Shown: positions 31,422 through 41,145 of the stretch, piece after piece
Numbering within the stretch: position 1 is the stretch's first letter
Layout: each line of letters starts with the position of its first letter
NCBI GenBank assembly: GCA_018263335.1
Contig: JADFCY010000005.1
Coordinates: 1-64,000, forward strand
Source: Methanolinea sp.
GTDB taxonomy: Archaea; Halobacteriota; Methanomicrobia; Methanomicrobiales; Methanospirillaceae
Reading direction: 5' to 3'
Length of the DNA: 64,000 nucleotides
The notes under the pieces: generated by a model
Told to the model about the DNA's origin: nothing
Seen by the model: only the letters and a program-made list of their open reading frames with translations
Databases searched by the model: none
Position numbers and translations under genes: made by a program

Positions 31422-31984
31422 GCGGTGAAAAGCAGGCGATCCGGGCCAGGGCCCGGGAGATCAGGGCCGCCCTTCCCCCCGACGTGAGGGAGGCCCTCTC
31501 CAGGGCCATACGGGAGGAGGTGCTCGCGCTCCTTGACGGCGCGGACCCGGTACTCGTCTATGCATCAAAGCCGCCCGAAGTGGACACGCTCCCGCTCATC
31601 TCAGCGATGGTCTCCCGGGGGACCAGGGTGGCAGTCCCCATCATCGAAAAAGAGCAGCGGACGCTCCGGCTCTCCTACCTTCACGATCCCTCGCACCTCT
31701 CAGAGAGCACATTCTCTGTTCCCGAGCCCATCGGCCACGAGGTCCGCGCCGAGCCAAGGGAGATAGAGGTGGTGATCGTCCCGATGATTGCATACGACTC
31801 GAGGGGACACCGGCTCGGGTACGGGGCCGGGTATTATGACCGCTTCCTCTCCCGCTACCCCCACATGAGAAAGATCGGGGTGGCCTTCTCCTGCCAGGAG
31901 GTCGAGTCCATCCCTGCGGACGGAAACGATGTCTGCATGGACCTCATCGTCACGGAGAAAGGAGTCCTCCGGGTCACAGGGTAA
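31418..31984 (+). CDS. 5-formyltetrahydrofolate cyclo-ligase family protein
   Basis: A 188-residue protein with the family's ATP-binding basic N-terminus ('KQAIRARAREIRAAL'), 'VLVYASKPPEVDT', 'AVPIIEKEQRTLRLSYL', 'VIVPMIAYDSRGHRLGYGAGYYDRFL', and 'GVAFSCQEVESIP'. The GYGxGYYDRFL motif is diagnostic. The enzyme converts 5-formyl-THF to 5,10-methenyl-THF using ATP; methanogens use methanopterin, so the archaeal substrate may be a related formyl pterin. It converges on serS. Confidence 0.88.
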   Translation: MSGEKQAIRARAREIRAALPPDVREALSRAIREEVLALLDGADPVLVYASKPPEVDTLPLISAMVSRGTRVAVPIIEKEQRTLRLSYLHDPSHLSESTFSVPEPIGHEVRAEPREIEVVIVPMIAYDSRGHRLGYGAGYYDRFLSRYPHMRKIGVAFSCQEVESIPADGNDVCMDLIVTEKGVLRVTG

Positions 31985-31989
31985 CCGGA

Positions 31990-33267
31990 TCAGAGGTATT
32001 CGAGGCCGTTCATATATGGCCGGAGCACCGGGGGGACCATCACCGCTCCCCCTTCCTCCTGGTAATTTTCGAGGATTGCCCTGATCGTCCTCGTCGTGGC
32101 TACCGCCGTCGAGTTGAGGGTGTGCACAAAACGCTTTGACTCAAAGTCGTGAGGATCTCTCACCCGGGTATTGAGGCGGACCGCCTGGTACGACGTGCAG
32201 TTCGAGCAGGAGACCACCTCGCGGTATGCCTCTTCCCTCGGCATCCATACCTCGATATCGTACTTCTTCGCGGCAACGGTCCCGATGTCGCCTGTACAGA
32301 TATTGATCACACGGTAAGGGAGGCCGAGGCGCGAGAAGATCTCTTCGGCATTTGCCAGCAGTTCCTCGTGAATCCCCCACGATTCATCAGGCCTGCAGAA
32401 GACGAACTGCTCCACCTTGTGGAACTGGTGCACCCGGAAGAGCCCCTTCGTGTCGAGGCCATGGGACCCGATCTCCCTCCGGAAACAGGGGGAGATGCCG
32501 GCGAGGCGGAGGGGGAGTTCGCGTTCCTCGAAGATCTCGTCCTGGTACATGGCCCCGATCGGGTGCTCGCTCGTCGCGATCAGGTACGCGTCATCGGAAT
32601 CGATCTTGTACATGACATTCTCAAAGTCCTCAAGGTCAGTCACCCCCTCGTAAGACCGGCGGTTGATCATGTAGGGGGGGATGACCGGGACAAAGCCCCT
32701 CTCTGCCAGCAGGTCGACGGCAAACCGCTGGAGCGCGAGGTCGAGGAGCACAAGGTTCCCCTTGAGGTAGTAGAAACCCGCCCCGGCAGCCCGGGCTGCC
32801 CGCTCGAAGTCCGCCCACCCGCGGTCCGCGGCAAGCTGCCCGTGGCTTGCGAGCGGAAACGTGGATGTCCGGGGTGTCCCCACCCTGCGAACCTCGACGT
32901 TCTCCGTGTCATCCCGCCCGATCGGCACACTCTCGTGGAGGATGTTCGGGAGGCGCATCTGGTAATAGCGTATCCTCGCCGTGATCTCCTCAAGTTCGGC
33001 CTCGATCTCTTTGATCCTCCCCGGAAGCTCGGCGGCCTCCTTCCTGAGGGCACCCGTGTCCCTTCCCGCCTTCCTCTCCTCGTTGATCTCCCTGGCGATG
33101 CTGTTCCGCCGCCTGCGGAGCTCGTCGGCCTGCACCTTCAGCGCCCGGGATCGCCTGTCCTTCTCAAGGAGGTCGTCAACCCAGGCTTGCTTACTGGCAT
33201 CCCCCCGTTTCTGGAGGTCCTGTCTCACCACGTCGGGGTTTTCACGTATGAACTTCAGGTCAAGCAT
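31990..33267 (-). CDS. serS: Seryl-tRNA synthetase, bacterial type
   Basis: A 425-residue class II synthetase. The N-terminal coiled-coil arm that binds the long variable arm of tRNA-Ser spans about residues 25-100. 'PCFRREIGSHG' is motif 2 and 'STAVATTRTIRAILEN' is motif 3. It is the common SerRS, not the rare zinc-dependent methanogen type. The ATG at 33267 begins the conserved 'MLDLKFIRENPDVV'. It is divergent from the CDC48 gene. Confidence 0.95.
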   Translation of the reverse strand: MLDLKFIRENPDVVRQDLQKRGDASKQAWVDDLLEKDRRSRALKVQADELRRRRNSIAREINEERKAGRDTGALRKEAAELPGRIKEIEAELEEITARIRYYQMRLPNILHESVPIGRDDTENVEVRRVGTPRTSTFPLASHGQLAADRGWADFERAARAAGAGFYYLKGNLVLLDLALQRFAVDLLAERGFVPVIPPYMINRRSYEGVTDLEDFENVMYKIDSDDAYLIATSEHPIGAMYQDEIFEERELPLRLAGISPCFRREIGSHGLDTKGLFRVHQFHKVEQFVFCRPDESWGIHEELLANAEEIFSRLGLPYRVINICTGDIGTVAAKKYDIEVWMPREEAYREVVSCSNCTSYQAVRLNTRVRDPHDFESKRFVHTLNSTAVATTRTIRAILENYQEEGGAVMVPPVLRPYMNGLEYL

Positions 33268-33484
33268 TCTTCTGCTCCTTCTCGCCGCCTTCTCACCCGG
33301 GCTCCTGCCAGGTATTAGGTGTGCGCTCGGTACGCATTGCCTTTGCGGGTCGGAAGGCCGGACCGGAGAAGGATCGCGGGTGGAGAGATCACCCCAGCGA
33401 AAAACCCCCAAAAATCCTCGGATTTCCCGGATAGAATCACCAGAGGTGAATATAACGGAATGCGAAGATCGTGCCTCGTATGGT

Positions 33485-33500
33485 AATTATATATACTATA
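33485..33500 (+). promoter_or_regulatory. TATA-rich promoter of the CDC48 gene
   Basis: AATTATATATACTATA lies 43-58 bases before the ATG at 33543, at the right distance for a strong archaeal promoter with a short leader. Confidence 0.6.
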
Positions 33501-33542
33501 ACTCACTTACTAAAAGTAAACATCATAAAGGATACCATTCCC

Positions 33543-35924
33543 ATGACAACTACTGACTCAATCGAGGTTATCGTAAAAGAGGCGGCAAGGGACGATGCCG
33601 GACGGGGCATCGCCCGCCTGAGCATCGAGGCGATGCGGGCGCTCGGCGTGGTGAGCGGGGATGCCATCGAGATCCAGGGCAAGAAGAAGGCCACCGCCAT
33701 CGTCTGGCCCGGATTCTCCCAGGATACCGGGCAGGCCATCCTGCGCATCGACGGGACGATCCGCGGCAACGCCGGCACAGGTGTTGACGAGCGGGTGAGG
33801 GTGCGCAAGGTGGAGGTCGGGTATGCCAAGAAGGTGGTGATCAACCCCACCCAGCCCATCCGGCTCCTGCACGGCGAGCAGTACCTCTCACGCCTGCTCC
33901 GGGGCAGGGCGGTGATGGAGGGCCAGACTGTGCGGGTGGACGTGATCGGAAACCCCCTCACCCTGGTGATCACCAAGGTCAGCCCAAAGGGTGTTGCCAT
34001 CGTCACTGAGGACACCCAGATCGAGCTCAAGGAGACGCCGTTTGAGCCAAAAGAGAAGAAGAAGGGGGAGACCGCGGACGTCCACTACGAGGACATAGGG
34101 GGGCTCTCGCGGGAGCTCGAGATGGTGCGGGAGATGATCGAGCTGCCGCTGCGCCACCCCGAGCTCTTCGAGCGGCTCGGGATCGAGCCCCCGAAGGGAG
34201 TCCTCCTCTACGGCCCCCCGGGGACCGGAAAGACACTGATCGCAAAGGCCGTTGCAAACGAGGTGGACGCACATTTCGTCTCTCTCTCGGGTCCCGAGAT
34301 CATGAGCAAGTACTACGGGGAGAGCGAGGGGAAGCTCCGCGAGGTCTTTGACGAGGCCCAGGAGAATGCCCCCGCGATCATCTTCATCGACGAGATCGAT
34401 TCGATTGCGCCCAAGCGCGAGGACACCAAGGGCGAGGTGGAGCGGCGCGTGGTCGCCCAGCTCCTCTCCCTCATGGACGGCCTCAAGTCAAGGGGCCAGG
34501 TGGTCGTCATCGCCGCAACGAACATCCCCGACGCCATTGACCCCGCCCTCCGGCGCGGTGGGCGCTTCGACCGCGAGATCGAGATAGGAATCCCTGACAA
34601 GAAGGGGAGGATGGAGATCTTCCAGGTCCATTCCCGTGGAGTGCCCCTGGCAGATGACGTAAAACTGGAGAACTATGCCGACACGACCCACGGGTTCGTG
34701 GGAGCAGACATTGCCCTCCTCGTGAAGGAGGCCGCGATGCACGCACTGCGGAAGATCCTTCCGAAACTCGACCTTGACCAGGAGATCCCGGCAGAGCTCC
34801 TCGACCAGTTGAAGGTCACGAACGATGACTTCGACGAGGCCAGGAGGCACGTCGAGCCGAGCGCGATGCGCGAGGTGCTCGTGGAAGTCCCGGACATCTC
34901 CTGGGAGGACGTCGGCGGCCTTGAAGACGTGAAGCAGGAGCTCCGCGAAGCCGTGGAGTGGCCGCTCCGCTACCCGCAGGTCTTTGCAAAGCTTGGCACC
35001 AAGCCGCCGAAGGGCATCCTCCTCTTCGGTCCGCCGGGGACAGGGAAGACGATGCTCGCAAAGGCGGTCGCAAACGAGAGCGAGTGCAACTTCATCTCAG
35101 TGAAGGGCCCCGAACTCCTCTCCAAGTGGGTGGGGGAGTCCGAGAAGGGGGTCCGGGAGATCTTTCGCAAGGCGCGGCAGGCATCGCCTGCGATCATCTT
35201 CTTTGACGAGGTGGACGCACTGGTGCCGAGGCGGGGCACCTACATGGGCTCCTCGCACGTGACCGAGAGCGTGGTCAGCCAGATCCTGACCGAGCTCGAC
35301 GGGCTCGAGGAGTTGAAGGACGTGACCGTGATAGGGGCAACAAACCGCCCCGACATGCTGGACCCCGCCCTGATGCGCCCGGGCCGCATGGAGCGCCACA
35401 TCTACGTCCCGCCCCCGGATAAAGAGAGCCGAAAGAAGATATTCGAGGTATATCTGAGGGACGCGGACGCCATCCTCGCCGGGGACGTGAAGATCGAAGA
35501 CCTCGTGGCTGCAACGGAAGGCTACGTCGGTGCGGATATCGAGGCCCTTGTCCGGGAAGCGAAGCTTGGGGCAATGCGCGAGTTCATCACCGTGATGGCG
35601 GGAAAGAGCGAGCAGGAGATGGCAGACGCGGTCGTAAACGTCCGCATCACCCGGGCGCACTTCGACGAGGCAGCAAAGAAGGTCAAGGGCTCGATGGACC
35701 GCGAGTCCCTTGAGACCGCCGAGCGCCAGGCCTGGGAGATCCTCTACAACCAGGAACAGCGGACGATCCTCGAGAACGCCGTCGCAGCCCTGAAGCAGGC
35801 AGAACTCCGCAAGGACAGGGAGTACGACACCCGCGCACTCAGGGAGGAGACCTTCCGGAGGATAAAGGACTGGAACGAGATTAAAAGGCTGACCCACCTG
35901 CTTGAGGAGGAACTCCGGGCCTAA
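33543..35924 (+). CDS. CDC48/VCP-type AAA+ ATPase
   Basis: A 793-residue protein with an N-terminal double-psi-barrel substrate domain (about 1-180) and two AAA+ modules. Walker A is 'GPPGTGKT' at about residues 224 and 496; Walker B is 'IIFIDEID' and 'IIFFDEVD'; arginine fingers are in '[11 protein letters not shown]' and '[10 protein letters not shown]'. It unfolds or segregates proteins, feeding the proteasome. The C-terminus has no clear HbYX motif. A small heat-shock protein gene follows 45 bp downstream, suggesting joint expression in protein quality control. Confidence 0.94.
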   Translation: MTTTDSIEVIVKEAARDDAGRGIARLSIEAMRALGVVSGDAIEIQGKKKATAIVWPGFSQDTGQAILRIDGTIRGNAGTGVDERVRVRKVEVGYAKKVVINPTQPIRLLHGEQYLSRLLRGRAVMEGQTVRVDVIGNPLTLVITKVSPKGVAIVTEDTQIELKETPFEPKEKKKGETADVHYEDIGGLSRELEMVREMIELPLRHPELFERLGIEPPKGVLLYGPPGTGKTLIAKAVANEVDAHFVSLSGPEIMSKYYGESEGKLREVFDEAQENAPAIIFIDEIDSIAPKREDTKGEVERRVVAQLLSLMDGLKSRGQVVVIAATNIPDAIDPALRRGGRFDREIEIGIPDKKGRMEIFQVHSRGVPLADDVKLENYADTTHGFVGADIALLVKEAAMHALRKILPKLDLDQEIPAELLDQLKVTNDDFDEARRHVEPSAMREVLVEVPDISWEDVGGLEDVKQELREAVEWPLRYPQVFAKLGTKPPKGILLFGPPGTGKTMLAKAVANESECNFISVKGPELLSKWVGESEKGVREIFRKARQASPAIIFFDEVDALVPRRGTYMGSSHVTESVVSQILTELDGLEELKDVTVIGATNRPDMLDPALMRPGRMERHIYVPPPDKESRKKIFEVYLRDADAILAGDVKIEDLVAATEGYVGADIEALVREAKLGAMREFITVMAGKSEQEMADAVVNVRITRAHFDEAAKKVKGSMDRESLETAERQAWEILYNQEQRTILENAVAALKQAELRKDREYDTRALREETFRRIKDWNEIKRLTHLLEEELRA

Positions 35925-35969
35925 AAAAAGGCCAACCCGGCCGCCGCCGGATAAAAAAAGAGCAACACG

Positions 35970-36410
35970 ATGACAGAAAAACCTGAAGATTCGCACAAGA
36001 CGCTTGAAGAGATGCTTCGCAACCTGATGCAGGCTGCGCAGTCGGGCGATTCCCGCCCCCTCTTCATTGGCATGAAGATCGTGCTCCCTCCCGGGGGAGA
36101 CTTCCCCTCACCCCCGCAGAGAGCACGCGGAGACTCGACCGAGTCCCGGATCGAGGTGCACCATGTCGGGAACCGCGTGATGCTGGTCACGGAGATGCCC
36201 GGGATAACACCTGAGAACATCCAGGTGATGTTCCGGGGCGATCGCGTCTTCATATGGGCCCGGGACCAGGAGCGGCATTACCAGGGAAGCGCGACGGTCC
36301 CGCCTGTGCAGGACGGGTCAGAAGAGATCTCCTTTCGCCACGGGGTGCTGGAGGTCTCCTACATCCCGGTGCCAGGAAAAGACCCGGAAGCGTCCCCTCC
36401 CTCCCCCTGA
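35970..36410 (+). CDS. Hsp20-like small heat-shock protein
   Basis: A 146-residue protein. The N-terminal half is helical then proline-rich; the alpha-crystallin-like domain is about residues 52-135 ('IEVHHVGNRVMLVTEMPGITPENIQVMFRGDRVFIWA', 'FRHGVLEVSYIPV'). It lacks an evident C-terminal I-x-I/V motif, replaced by a proline-rich end, so oligomerisation may differ from standard small heat-shock proteins. Same transcript as the CDC48 gene is likely. Confidence 0.8.
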   Translation: MTEKPEDSHKTLEEMLRNLMQAAQSGDSRPLFIGMKIVLPPGGDFPSPPQRARGDSTESRIEVHHVGNRVMLVTEMPGITPENIQVMFRGDRVFIWARDQERHYQGSATVPPVQDGSEEISFRHGVLEVSYIPVPGKDPEASPPSP

Positions 36411-36429
36411 ACGGGTCCTCGGCGGGGGC

Positions 36430-36435
36430 TTTTTT
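36430..36435 (+). terminator. Terminator after the Hsp20-like gene
   Basis: GGGGC followed by six T and AAAACCCC, a weak hairpin with a T-run 20 bases past the stop codon. Confidence 0.5.
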
Positions 36436-36446
36436 AAAACCCCACA

Positions 36447-36456
36447 GTTTTTTATC
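36447..36456 (+). promoter_or_regulatory. Promoter element of the FBPase gene
   Basis: GTTTTTTATC stands 45-54 bases before the ATG at 36501, with GGAGG at 36489-36493 as the ribosome binding site. Confidence 0.45.
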
Positions 36457-36500
36457 TCCTGATCCTATTAGTATGTAAGAACCAAAAGGAGGACAAGTGC

Positions 36501-37598
36501 ATGGCAAAAACCACGATTTCCCTGATAAAAGCAGATATCGGGAGCTTTCCGGGCCACTCCCGGACCCACCCGCTCATCCTCGAGAAGGCCGCACGGATGC
36601 TCAAGGAGCAGGAAGGAAAACTCCTGATCGACTCGTTTGTCACCCACTGCGGTGACGACCTTGAGCTGATCATGACCCATACGCGGGGAGAAGACGACCC
36701 GGAGATCCATGCGCTCTCCTGGAAGGTGTTCACCGAATGCGCAAAGGTCGCAAAGGAGATGAAGCTCTACGGGGCGGGGCAGGACATCCTCTCCGACGCA
36801 TTCTCCGGAAACGTCAAGGGGATGGGCCCCGGCGTTGCCGAGATGGAGTTCGAGGAGCGGGGATCTGATCCCGTCCTCCTCTTCATGGCAGACAAGACGG
36901 AACCGGGCGCCTGGAACTTCTACCTGTACAAGATTTTTGCCGACCCGTTCAACACCGCGGGGCTTGTCATCGACCCGCAGATGCATGACGGGTTTATCTT
37001 CGAGGTCCATGACGTGATAGAGAAGCGGAAGATCGAGTTCCGGACCCCCGAGGAGAGCTACAGCCTGCTCGCCTATATCGGCGCCCCTTCCCGGTACGTG
37101 ATCAAGTACGTGAAGCGAAAGGACGGGGTCATCGCGGCATCGACGAGCACCCAGCGTCTTTCCCTGATCGCCGGAAAATACGTGGGCAAAGATGACCCGG
37201 TCATGATCGTGCGGGGCCAGAGTGGGCTTCCTGCGGTCGGGGAGATCATCGATCCGTTCAGCATCCCAATCATCGTGGCCGGCTGGATGCGGGGCTCGCA
37301 TCACGGCCCCTTCATGCCGGTAGGCCTCCCCGATGCGAACTGCACCCGCTTCGACGGGCCGCCCCGCGTCATCTGCCTCGGGTTCCAGGTCTGCAACGGG
37401 AAGCTGATCGGCCCGGCCGACATGTTTGACGATCCTGCATATGACAGGGTCAGGGCACGCTGCAACGAGCTCGCCGACATCCTCAGGGCCCACGGCCCCT
37501 TCGAGCCCCACCGGCTCTCTTTGTCGGAGATGGAGTACACGACGCTCCCTGCCGTCGAGAAGGCGCTCAAGGGCCGGTGGGTCCCGATCAAGGAATAA
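36501..37598 (+). CDS. fbp: Fructose-1,6-bisphosphate aldolase/phosphatase (archaeal type V)
   Basis: A 365-residue cytosolic enzyme, the normal length for the family. It condenses triose phosphates to fructose-1,6-bisphosphate and removes a phosphate, making gluconeogenesis one-way. Signature segments are 'ISLIKADIGSFPGHSRTHP' at the N-terminus, 'DSFVTHCGDDLELIMTH' with metal-binding aspartates, 'GMGPGVAEMEF', and 'PASMFD'-like 'GPADMFDDPAYD' near the C-terminus. Strong Shine-Dalgarno AGGAGG precedes the start. Confidence 0.96.
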   Translation: MAKTTISLIKADIGSFPGHSRTHPLILEKAARMLKEQEGKLLIDSFVTHCGDDLELIMTHTRGEDDPEIHALSWKVFTECAKVAKEMKLYGAGQDILSDAFSGNVKGMGPGVAEMEFEERGSDPVLLFMADKTEPGAWNFYLYKIFADPFNTAGLVIDPQMHDGFIFEVHDVIEKRKIEFRTPEESYSLLAYIGAPSRYVIKYVKRKDGVIAASTSTQRLSLIAGKYVGKDDPVMIVRGQSGLPAVGEIIDPFSIPIIVAGWMRGSHHGPFMPVGLPDANCTRFDGPPRVICLGFQVCNGKLIGPADMFDDPAYDRVRARCNELADILRAHGPFEPHRLSLSEMEYTTLPAVEKALKGRWVPIKE

Positions 37599-37672
37599 AC
37601 ATCCTTTTTCTCCTGCTCTGTGGTGCCGGGTGGAAAAACCAATAAATACCGGCACCCCCCAATAAAAGGCAG

Positions 37673-37909
37673 ATGGTGAACGGTATCGTATTACCCATAA
37701 AGAAGGTCTTTTCTCTGGTGGATTCAAAGGTCACTGTGGAGATAAAGGACGATCAGCGCAAGCTCCAGGGCCGCCTGGTTGCGGTCGATGAATACCTGAA
37801 TATCCACATGGAAGACACCACCGAGTACATCAACAATGCGCGTGGCCGCACCCTGGGGACCGTGGTCATCAGGGGCAACAATATCCTCTCCATACAGCCC
37901 AACATCTGA
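37673..37909 (+). CDS. Sm-like archaeal protein (LSm)
   Basis: A 78-residue protein with both Sm motifs: 'VTVEIKDDQRKLQGRLVAVDEYLNIHMED' (Sm1) and 'LGTVVIRGNNILSIQ' (Sm2). Archaeal Sm proteins form seven-membered RNA-binding rings. A winged-helix gene follows 12 bp downstream. Confidence 0.92.
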   Translation: MVNGIVLPIKKVFSLVDSKVTVEIKDDQRKLQGRLVAVDEYLNIHMEDTTEYINNARGRTLGTVVIRGNNILSIQPNI

Positions 37910-37921
37910 GCACCAAGGCTT

Positions 37922-38263
37922 ATGACGCAGACTCCAGAAGATGCACTCAAGGTGATCCAGTCACATCCCGAGGGAGTCCTCCAGAGCGAGCTCTGGAAGA
38001 TCCTCGAGGTCGACAGCCGCAAGTGCTCCCGCCTCGTGAAGAAACTCCTCGACGAGGGGCTGGTCGAGCGGGCCGAGTTCCGGAAGGAAGGTATCAAGAC
38101 CTTCGTCCTGAAAGCCAGCCGCCGCCCCGTGGACCCGACCCTCATCCTCGCGGGCGAGGAACTGATCCCCTGCATCGCGTGCGACCTGGAATGCCACATC
38201 GAGGAGTGCCCCCGCCTCCTCGACTGGATGTACCAGCTGGCCATCTGCGAAGTGGACCAGTAG
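37922..38263 (+). CDS. Winged-helix regulator with C-terminal cysteine cluster
   Basis: A 113-residue protein. Residues 5-65 are a winged helix ('GVLQSELWKILEVDSRKCSRLVKKLLDEGLVERAEF' region). The C-terminus has cysteines at 84, 87, 91, 96 and 109 ('CIACDLECHIEECPRLLDW'), a spacing that could bind a metal or an iron-sulfur cluster. It lies with the LSm gene in one transcript and ends at a T-run. Probably a redox- or metal-responsive transcription factor; this is inference. Confidence 0.78.
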   Translation: MTQTPEDALKVIQSHPEGVLQSELWKILEVDSRKCSRLVKKLLDEGLVERAEFRKEGIKTFVLKASRRPVDPTLILAGEELIPCIACDLECHIEECPRLLDWMYQLAICEVDQ

Positions 38264-38559
38264 AAATCTTGCTCTTTTTTATCCGGACCCTATTTTAATA
38301 CTCTGAGAATAGCGGGATAATTTTCAGACAGCGGCCAAAGAACCCCTGTCCCATCCCCAGATACACGACAGTCCGTGGGCAGGGTGAATTGAGGCACTTT
38401 TGATCCCACCCTACTGTCCAGCACTGGCCCTATCGCATTAGGGGGATGCCACAGCGGCGGGGCGAAGCCCCAAGAGCGTTACCGTGTGTAGAGTGCGGAT
38501 AGTTCACCTCAATAACAGACCTTACCAGATCTTTGGTCTGCACACCCCCGAAGTTGGGG
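38264..38559. other. Intergenic region with several hairpins
   Basis: These 296 bases between convergent genes hold GGGGCGAAGCCCC (about 38458-38470), a CAGACC/GGTCTG inverted repeat (about 38515-38539), and an 8-bp stem AGTTGGGG/CCCCAACT (38552-38573) that overlaps the end of the CMD gene. No coding frame is supported. It may include terminators for both flanking genes or a structured RNA. Confidence 0.4.
38275..38280 (+). terminator. Oligo-T terminator after the winged-helix gene
   Basis: Six T residues 11 bases after the stop codon of the winged-helix gene. Confidence 0.5.
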
Positions 38560-38958
38560 CTAATACCCCAACTGCTCCTCAAATATCCGCAATGAACGCG
38601 CCTGCACTGCTGTCTTTCCGATCACGGAAGCAATGACGAGGCAGTCCCTGATCTCCTCACGGGACGCTCCTTCCTTTCGCGCCGCAGCGATATGCACCCT
38701 GAGGCAGTCCGGCGCATTGGATGCTGCCGCGGCCGTCATGGCAACCAATTCCGCCGTCTTTGCGTCGAGGCTTTCGGGGCGGCAGGCAAGGAAGTCGGCA
38801 AGTGCCGAGAGGACGAAGAGGTGGGGACGTTCCTTGAGGGTGCGAAAGATGAACGGGACCACTCCGAGCATCTCTTCTGCGTCCTGCTCGATCTCGCTTG
38901 TCATGGTATCGGAATGCCTGAGGAACTCCTCCAGTATCGTCGCAGATTCCGGTTTCAT
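38560..38958 (-). CDS. Carboxymuconolactone decarboxylase-like (AhpD fold) protein
   Basis: A 132-residue helical protein: 'FIFRTLKERPHLFVLSALADF', 'LDAKTAELVAMTAAAASNAPDCLRVHIAAARKEGASREEI'. The family redox motif C-x2-C-x3-H is reduced to C85-x3-H89; the first cysteine is absent, so it is probably not an AhpD-type disulfide reductase. The ATG at 38958 starts the conserved part. It is 166 bp downstream of thiC on the same strand but need not be related. Confidence 0.8.
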   Translation of the reverse strand: MKPESATILEEFLRHSDTMTSEIEQDAEEMLGVVPFIFRTLKERPHLFVLSALADFLACRPESLDAKTAELVAMTAAAASNAPDCLRVHIAAARKEGASREEIRDCLVIASVIGKTAVQARSLRIFEEQLGY

Positions 38959-39124
38959 TACTGTTGGTTCGAGGGGAGGAGAGATGAAGATGTGGAAACA
39001 TGTCTTTGGGAGGCCTCGGGAAGAGCCGGTGAAGAAAGGTTCATGCGTCAGCTCCCGCTGTTTTTTTGCGCAATCGGGACCTCTCATTGCGGTCCGGATC
39101 CAGAAGTTACCGGTGAAAAAAGGT

Positions 39125-40399
39125 TCAGAAGCTGAAGTGCCGGTTGACAATCTTCAGCGCGCAGTAGTCGCCGCACATGGTACAGGCGTCGGCGTCGGCA
39201 GGCATCCTCTCGTCCCGGATCTTTCGTGCCCTCTCGGGGTTCATGGCGACCTGGAACTGCCGCTCCCAGTCGAGGTCACGGCGGGCGTGGCCCATCTCGA
39301 GGTCCGCGTCCCGCTTTTTGAGCTTGATCATATCGCCGACATGGGCGGCGATGCGGGAACTGATCACGCCCTCGTAGACCTCCTCGGGGGTGGGAAGCGC
39401 CAGGTGCTCTGCGGGGGTGACGTAGCAGATGAAGTCGGCCCCGTAGGAGGAGGAGAGGGCTGCGCCGATCGCGGCAACCCGGTCGTCGTACCCGGGTGCA
39501 ATGTCGGTCACGAGCGGCCCGAGCATGTAGAAGGGTTTCCGGTTACTCACCCGCTTCTGGAGGATGACGTTTGCCTGTATTTCATCGATTGGGATGTGAC
39601 CCGGCCCCTCCACGATCACCTGGACGCCCTCGGCATGGGCCTTGTCGGCAAGCTCTGAGTTGATCAGCAGCTCCTGGATCTGGGCCCTGTCGGTCGCATC
39701 GTGCACCGCGCCTGCCCGCATGCCGTTGCCCATCGAGAGGGTGACCTCGTGCTCCTTCATGATCTCGAGGAGGTAATCGAACTCCGAGTAGAGCGGGTTC
39801 TCCTTCTCGTTGTGGAGCATCCACGCGGTCATGAACGCGCCGCCACGGGAGACCAGCCCGCCATGGCGACCCTGGTTCTGGAGGCGCTTGACGGTCTCCC
39901 AGTTGATCCCGGTGTGGATTGCCATGAAGTTGGTCCCAAGCTTCGCCTGCTCGGCGGTGATGCGGAAGAGGTCGTCCTCTTTCATGTGCACGACCGCGCC
40001 ATCCTTGATCGCGGCCTCGATGAATGCCTGGTAGAGGGGAACGCTCCCCACCGAGAGGCTTGTCGCCGCGATCACCCGCTTCCTGATCTCGACAAAGTCG
40101 CCCCCGGTGGAGAGTTCCATCAGGGTGTCGGCCCCGGCGAGCTCTGCCTGGCGGGCTTTCTCGATCTCCATATCGATGTCGATGATATCGGTAGAGGTCC
40201 CGATGGAGGCGTTCACCTTGGTGCGCAACCCTTCGCCGATCCCGCAGATCTTCACGTCCCTGTAGGGGGAGACCGGGATCACGATGTGGCCGCCGGCAAT
40301 CCCTCGCCGGACGAAATCCTCGGTCACCCCTTCCTGCCGGGCCACTGTCTTCATCTCATCGGTGAGAATGCCGGCCCTGGCATCGTCAATGAGGCTCAT
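39125..40399 (-). CDS. thiC: Phosphomethylpyrimidine synthase ThiC
   Basis: A 424-residue radical SAM enzyme that turns aminoimidazole ribotide into the thiamine pyrimidine. Conserved segments are '[17 protein letters not shown]', '[16 protein letters not shown]', '[18 protein letters not shown]', '[16 protein letters not shown]' and 'CYVTPAEHL'. The C-terminal '[11 protein letters not shown]' is the C-x2-C-x4-C-like cluster ligand of ThiC. The ATG at 40399 is favoured over an upstream one at 40423. No thiamine-pyrophosphate riboswitch is visible in the leader. Confidence 0.95.
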   Translation of the reverse strand: MSLIDDARAGILTDEMKTVARQEGVTEDFVRRGIAGGHIVIPVSPYRDVKICGIGEGLRTKVNASIGTSTDIIDIDMEIEKARQAELAGADTLMELSTGGDFVEIRKRVIAATSLSVGSVPLYQAFIEAAIKDGAVVHMKEDDLFRITAEQAKLGTNFMAIHTGINWETVKRLQNQGRHGGLVSRGGAFMTAWMLHNEKENPLYSEFDYLLEIMKEHEVTLSMGNGMRAGAVHDATDRAQIQELLINSELADKAHAEGVQVIVEGPGHIPIDEIQANVILQKRVSNRKPFYMLGPLVTDIAPGYDDRVAAIGAALSSSYGADFICYVTPAEHLALPTPEEVYEGVISSRIAAHVGDMIKLKKRDADLEMGHARRDLDWERQFQVAMNPERARKIRDERMPADADACTMCGDYCALKIVNRHFSF

Positions 40400-40666
40400 G
40401 CGTACGTGTAGGAAGAAAGACAAGATAAAGGGTTCTTTTCAAAAACGAAGACTAAATCTTGCTTGTTATCTCCTCAAGTAAAGTTGATTTGCGTAGAGGC
40501 AACTTCAATTGAAGATTGGGCTGCAGCGGCGAGAGGATATCTGCAGAAGTGATGAGAGGGCTGAAGTGTCATGTGTGTTCCTGACAGGAAAGGAGGGGAA
40601 AGAATGGCGCGGCGGGTAAGGCTAAAAGTGGATACCCCCGCTTTGGAGAACACCCGTGGAGCCCCT

Positions 40667-41088
40667 GCAGGGGTGCCATTCGGCACTTTGGATCAGGTAC
40701 CGTGAGGAGACGACAGGCCTGTTGAAACTGGGGGAAAAGTGGTCGTAAATCTGAGACCGGAGGGGGTACCCCCCTCCGGACCACCCCCGCGTCCTCCCGC
40801 AGGAGTGCCTGGTGGGCATTTGGATCAGGTATGGTGAGGAGACGACAGGCCTGTTGAAACTGGGGGAAAAGTGGTCGTAAATCTGAGACCGGAGGGGGTA
40901 CCCCCCTCCGGACCACCCCCGCGTCTTCCCGCAGGAGTGCCTGGTGGGCATTTGGATCAGGTACCGTGAGGAGATGACAGGCTTGTTGAAACTGGAAGAA
41001 AGAGGTCGTAAATCTGAGACCGGATGGGGTACCCCCCTCCGGACCACCCCCGCGTCCTCCCGCAGGAGTGCCTGAGGGGCACTCCTGC
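40667..41088 (+). repeat. Tandem array of three ~132-bp hairpin-bracketed repeat units
   Basis: Units start at 40667, 40799 and 40931 and end with a terminal palindrome at 41062-41088 (GCAGGAGTGCC...GGCACTCCTGC). Spacing is 132, 132 and 131 bp. Each unit has a boundary GCAGGAGTGCC hairpin, a core with TTTGGATCAGGTA and GACAGGCCTGTTGAAACTGG, a perfect internal palindrome GGAGGGGGTACCCCCCTCC, and GGACCACCCCCGCG. Units 2 and 3 are nearly identical; unit 1's left boundary is degraded. Long open frames across it are produced by the repeat and are not genes. It fills the gap between divergent thiC and the radical SAM gene. Confidence 0.9.
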
Positions 41089-41145
41089 TCCTTCCATAGT
41101 TTCAAGAAACTTCCCCTCCCAATAGTAGAGCACGGTGATATCCGG

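Noticed and set aside
32149..33318. 389-codon open frame antisense to serS
   Set aside because: Shadow of the seryl-tRNA synthetase gene, no features of its own.
36468..37727. 419-codon open frame antisense to the FBPase gene
   Set aside because: It is a GC-rich shadow of a clearly identified gene on the other strand; its translation has no motif.
40400..40500. Possible thiamine-pyrophosphate riboswitch in the thiC leader
   Set aside because: The conserved THI box core (CUGAGA with the paired GxACCUGA) is not present in the short leader.
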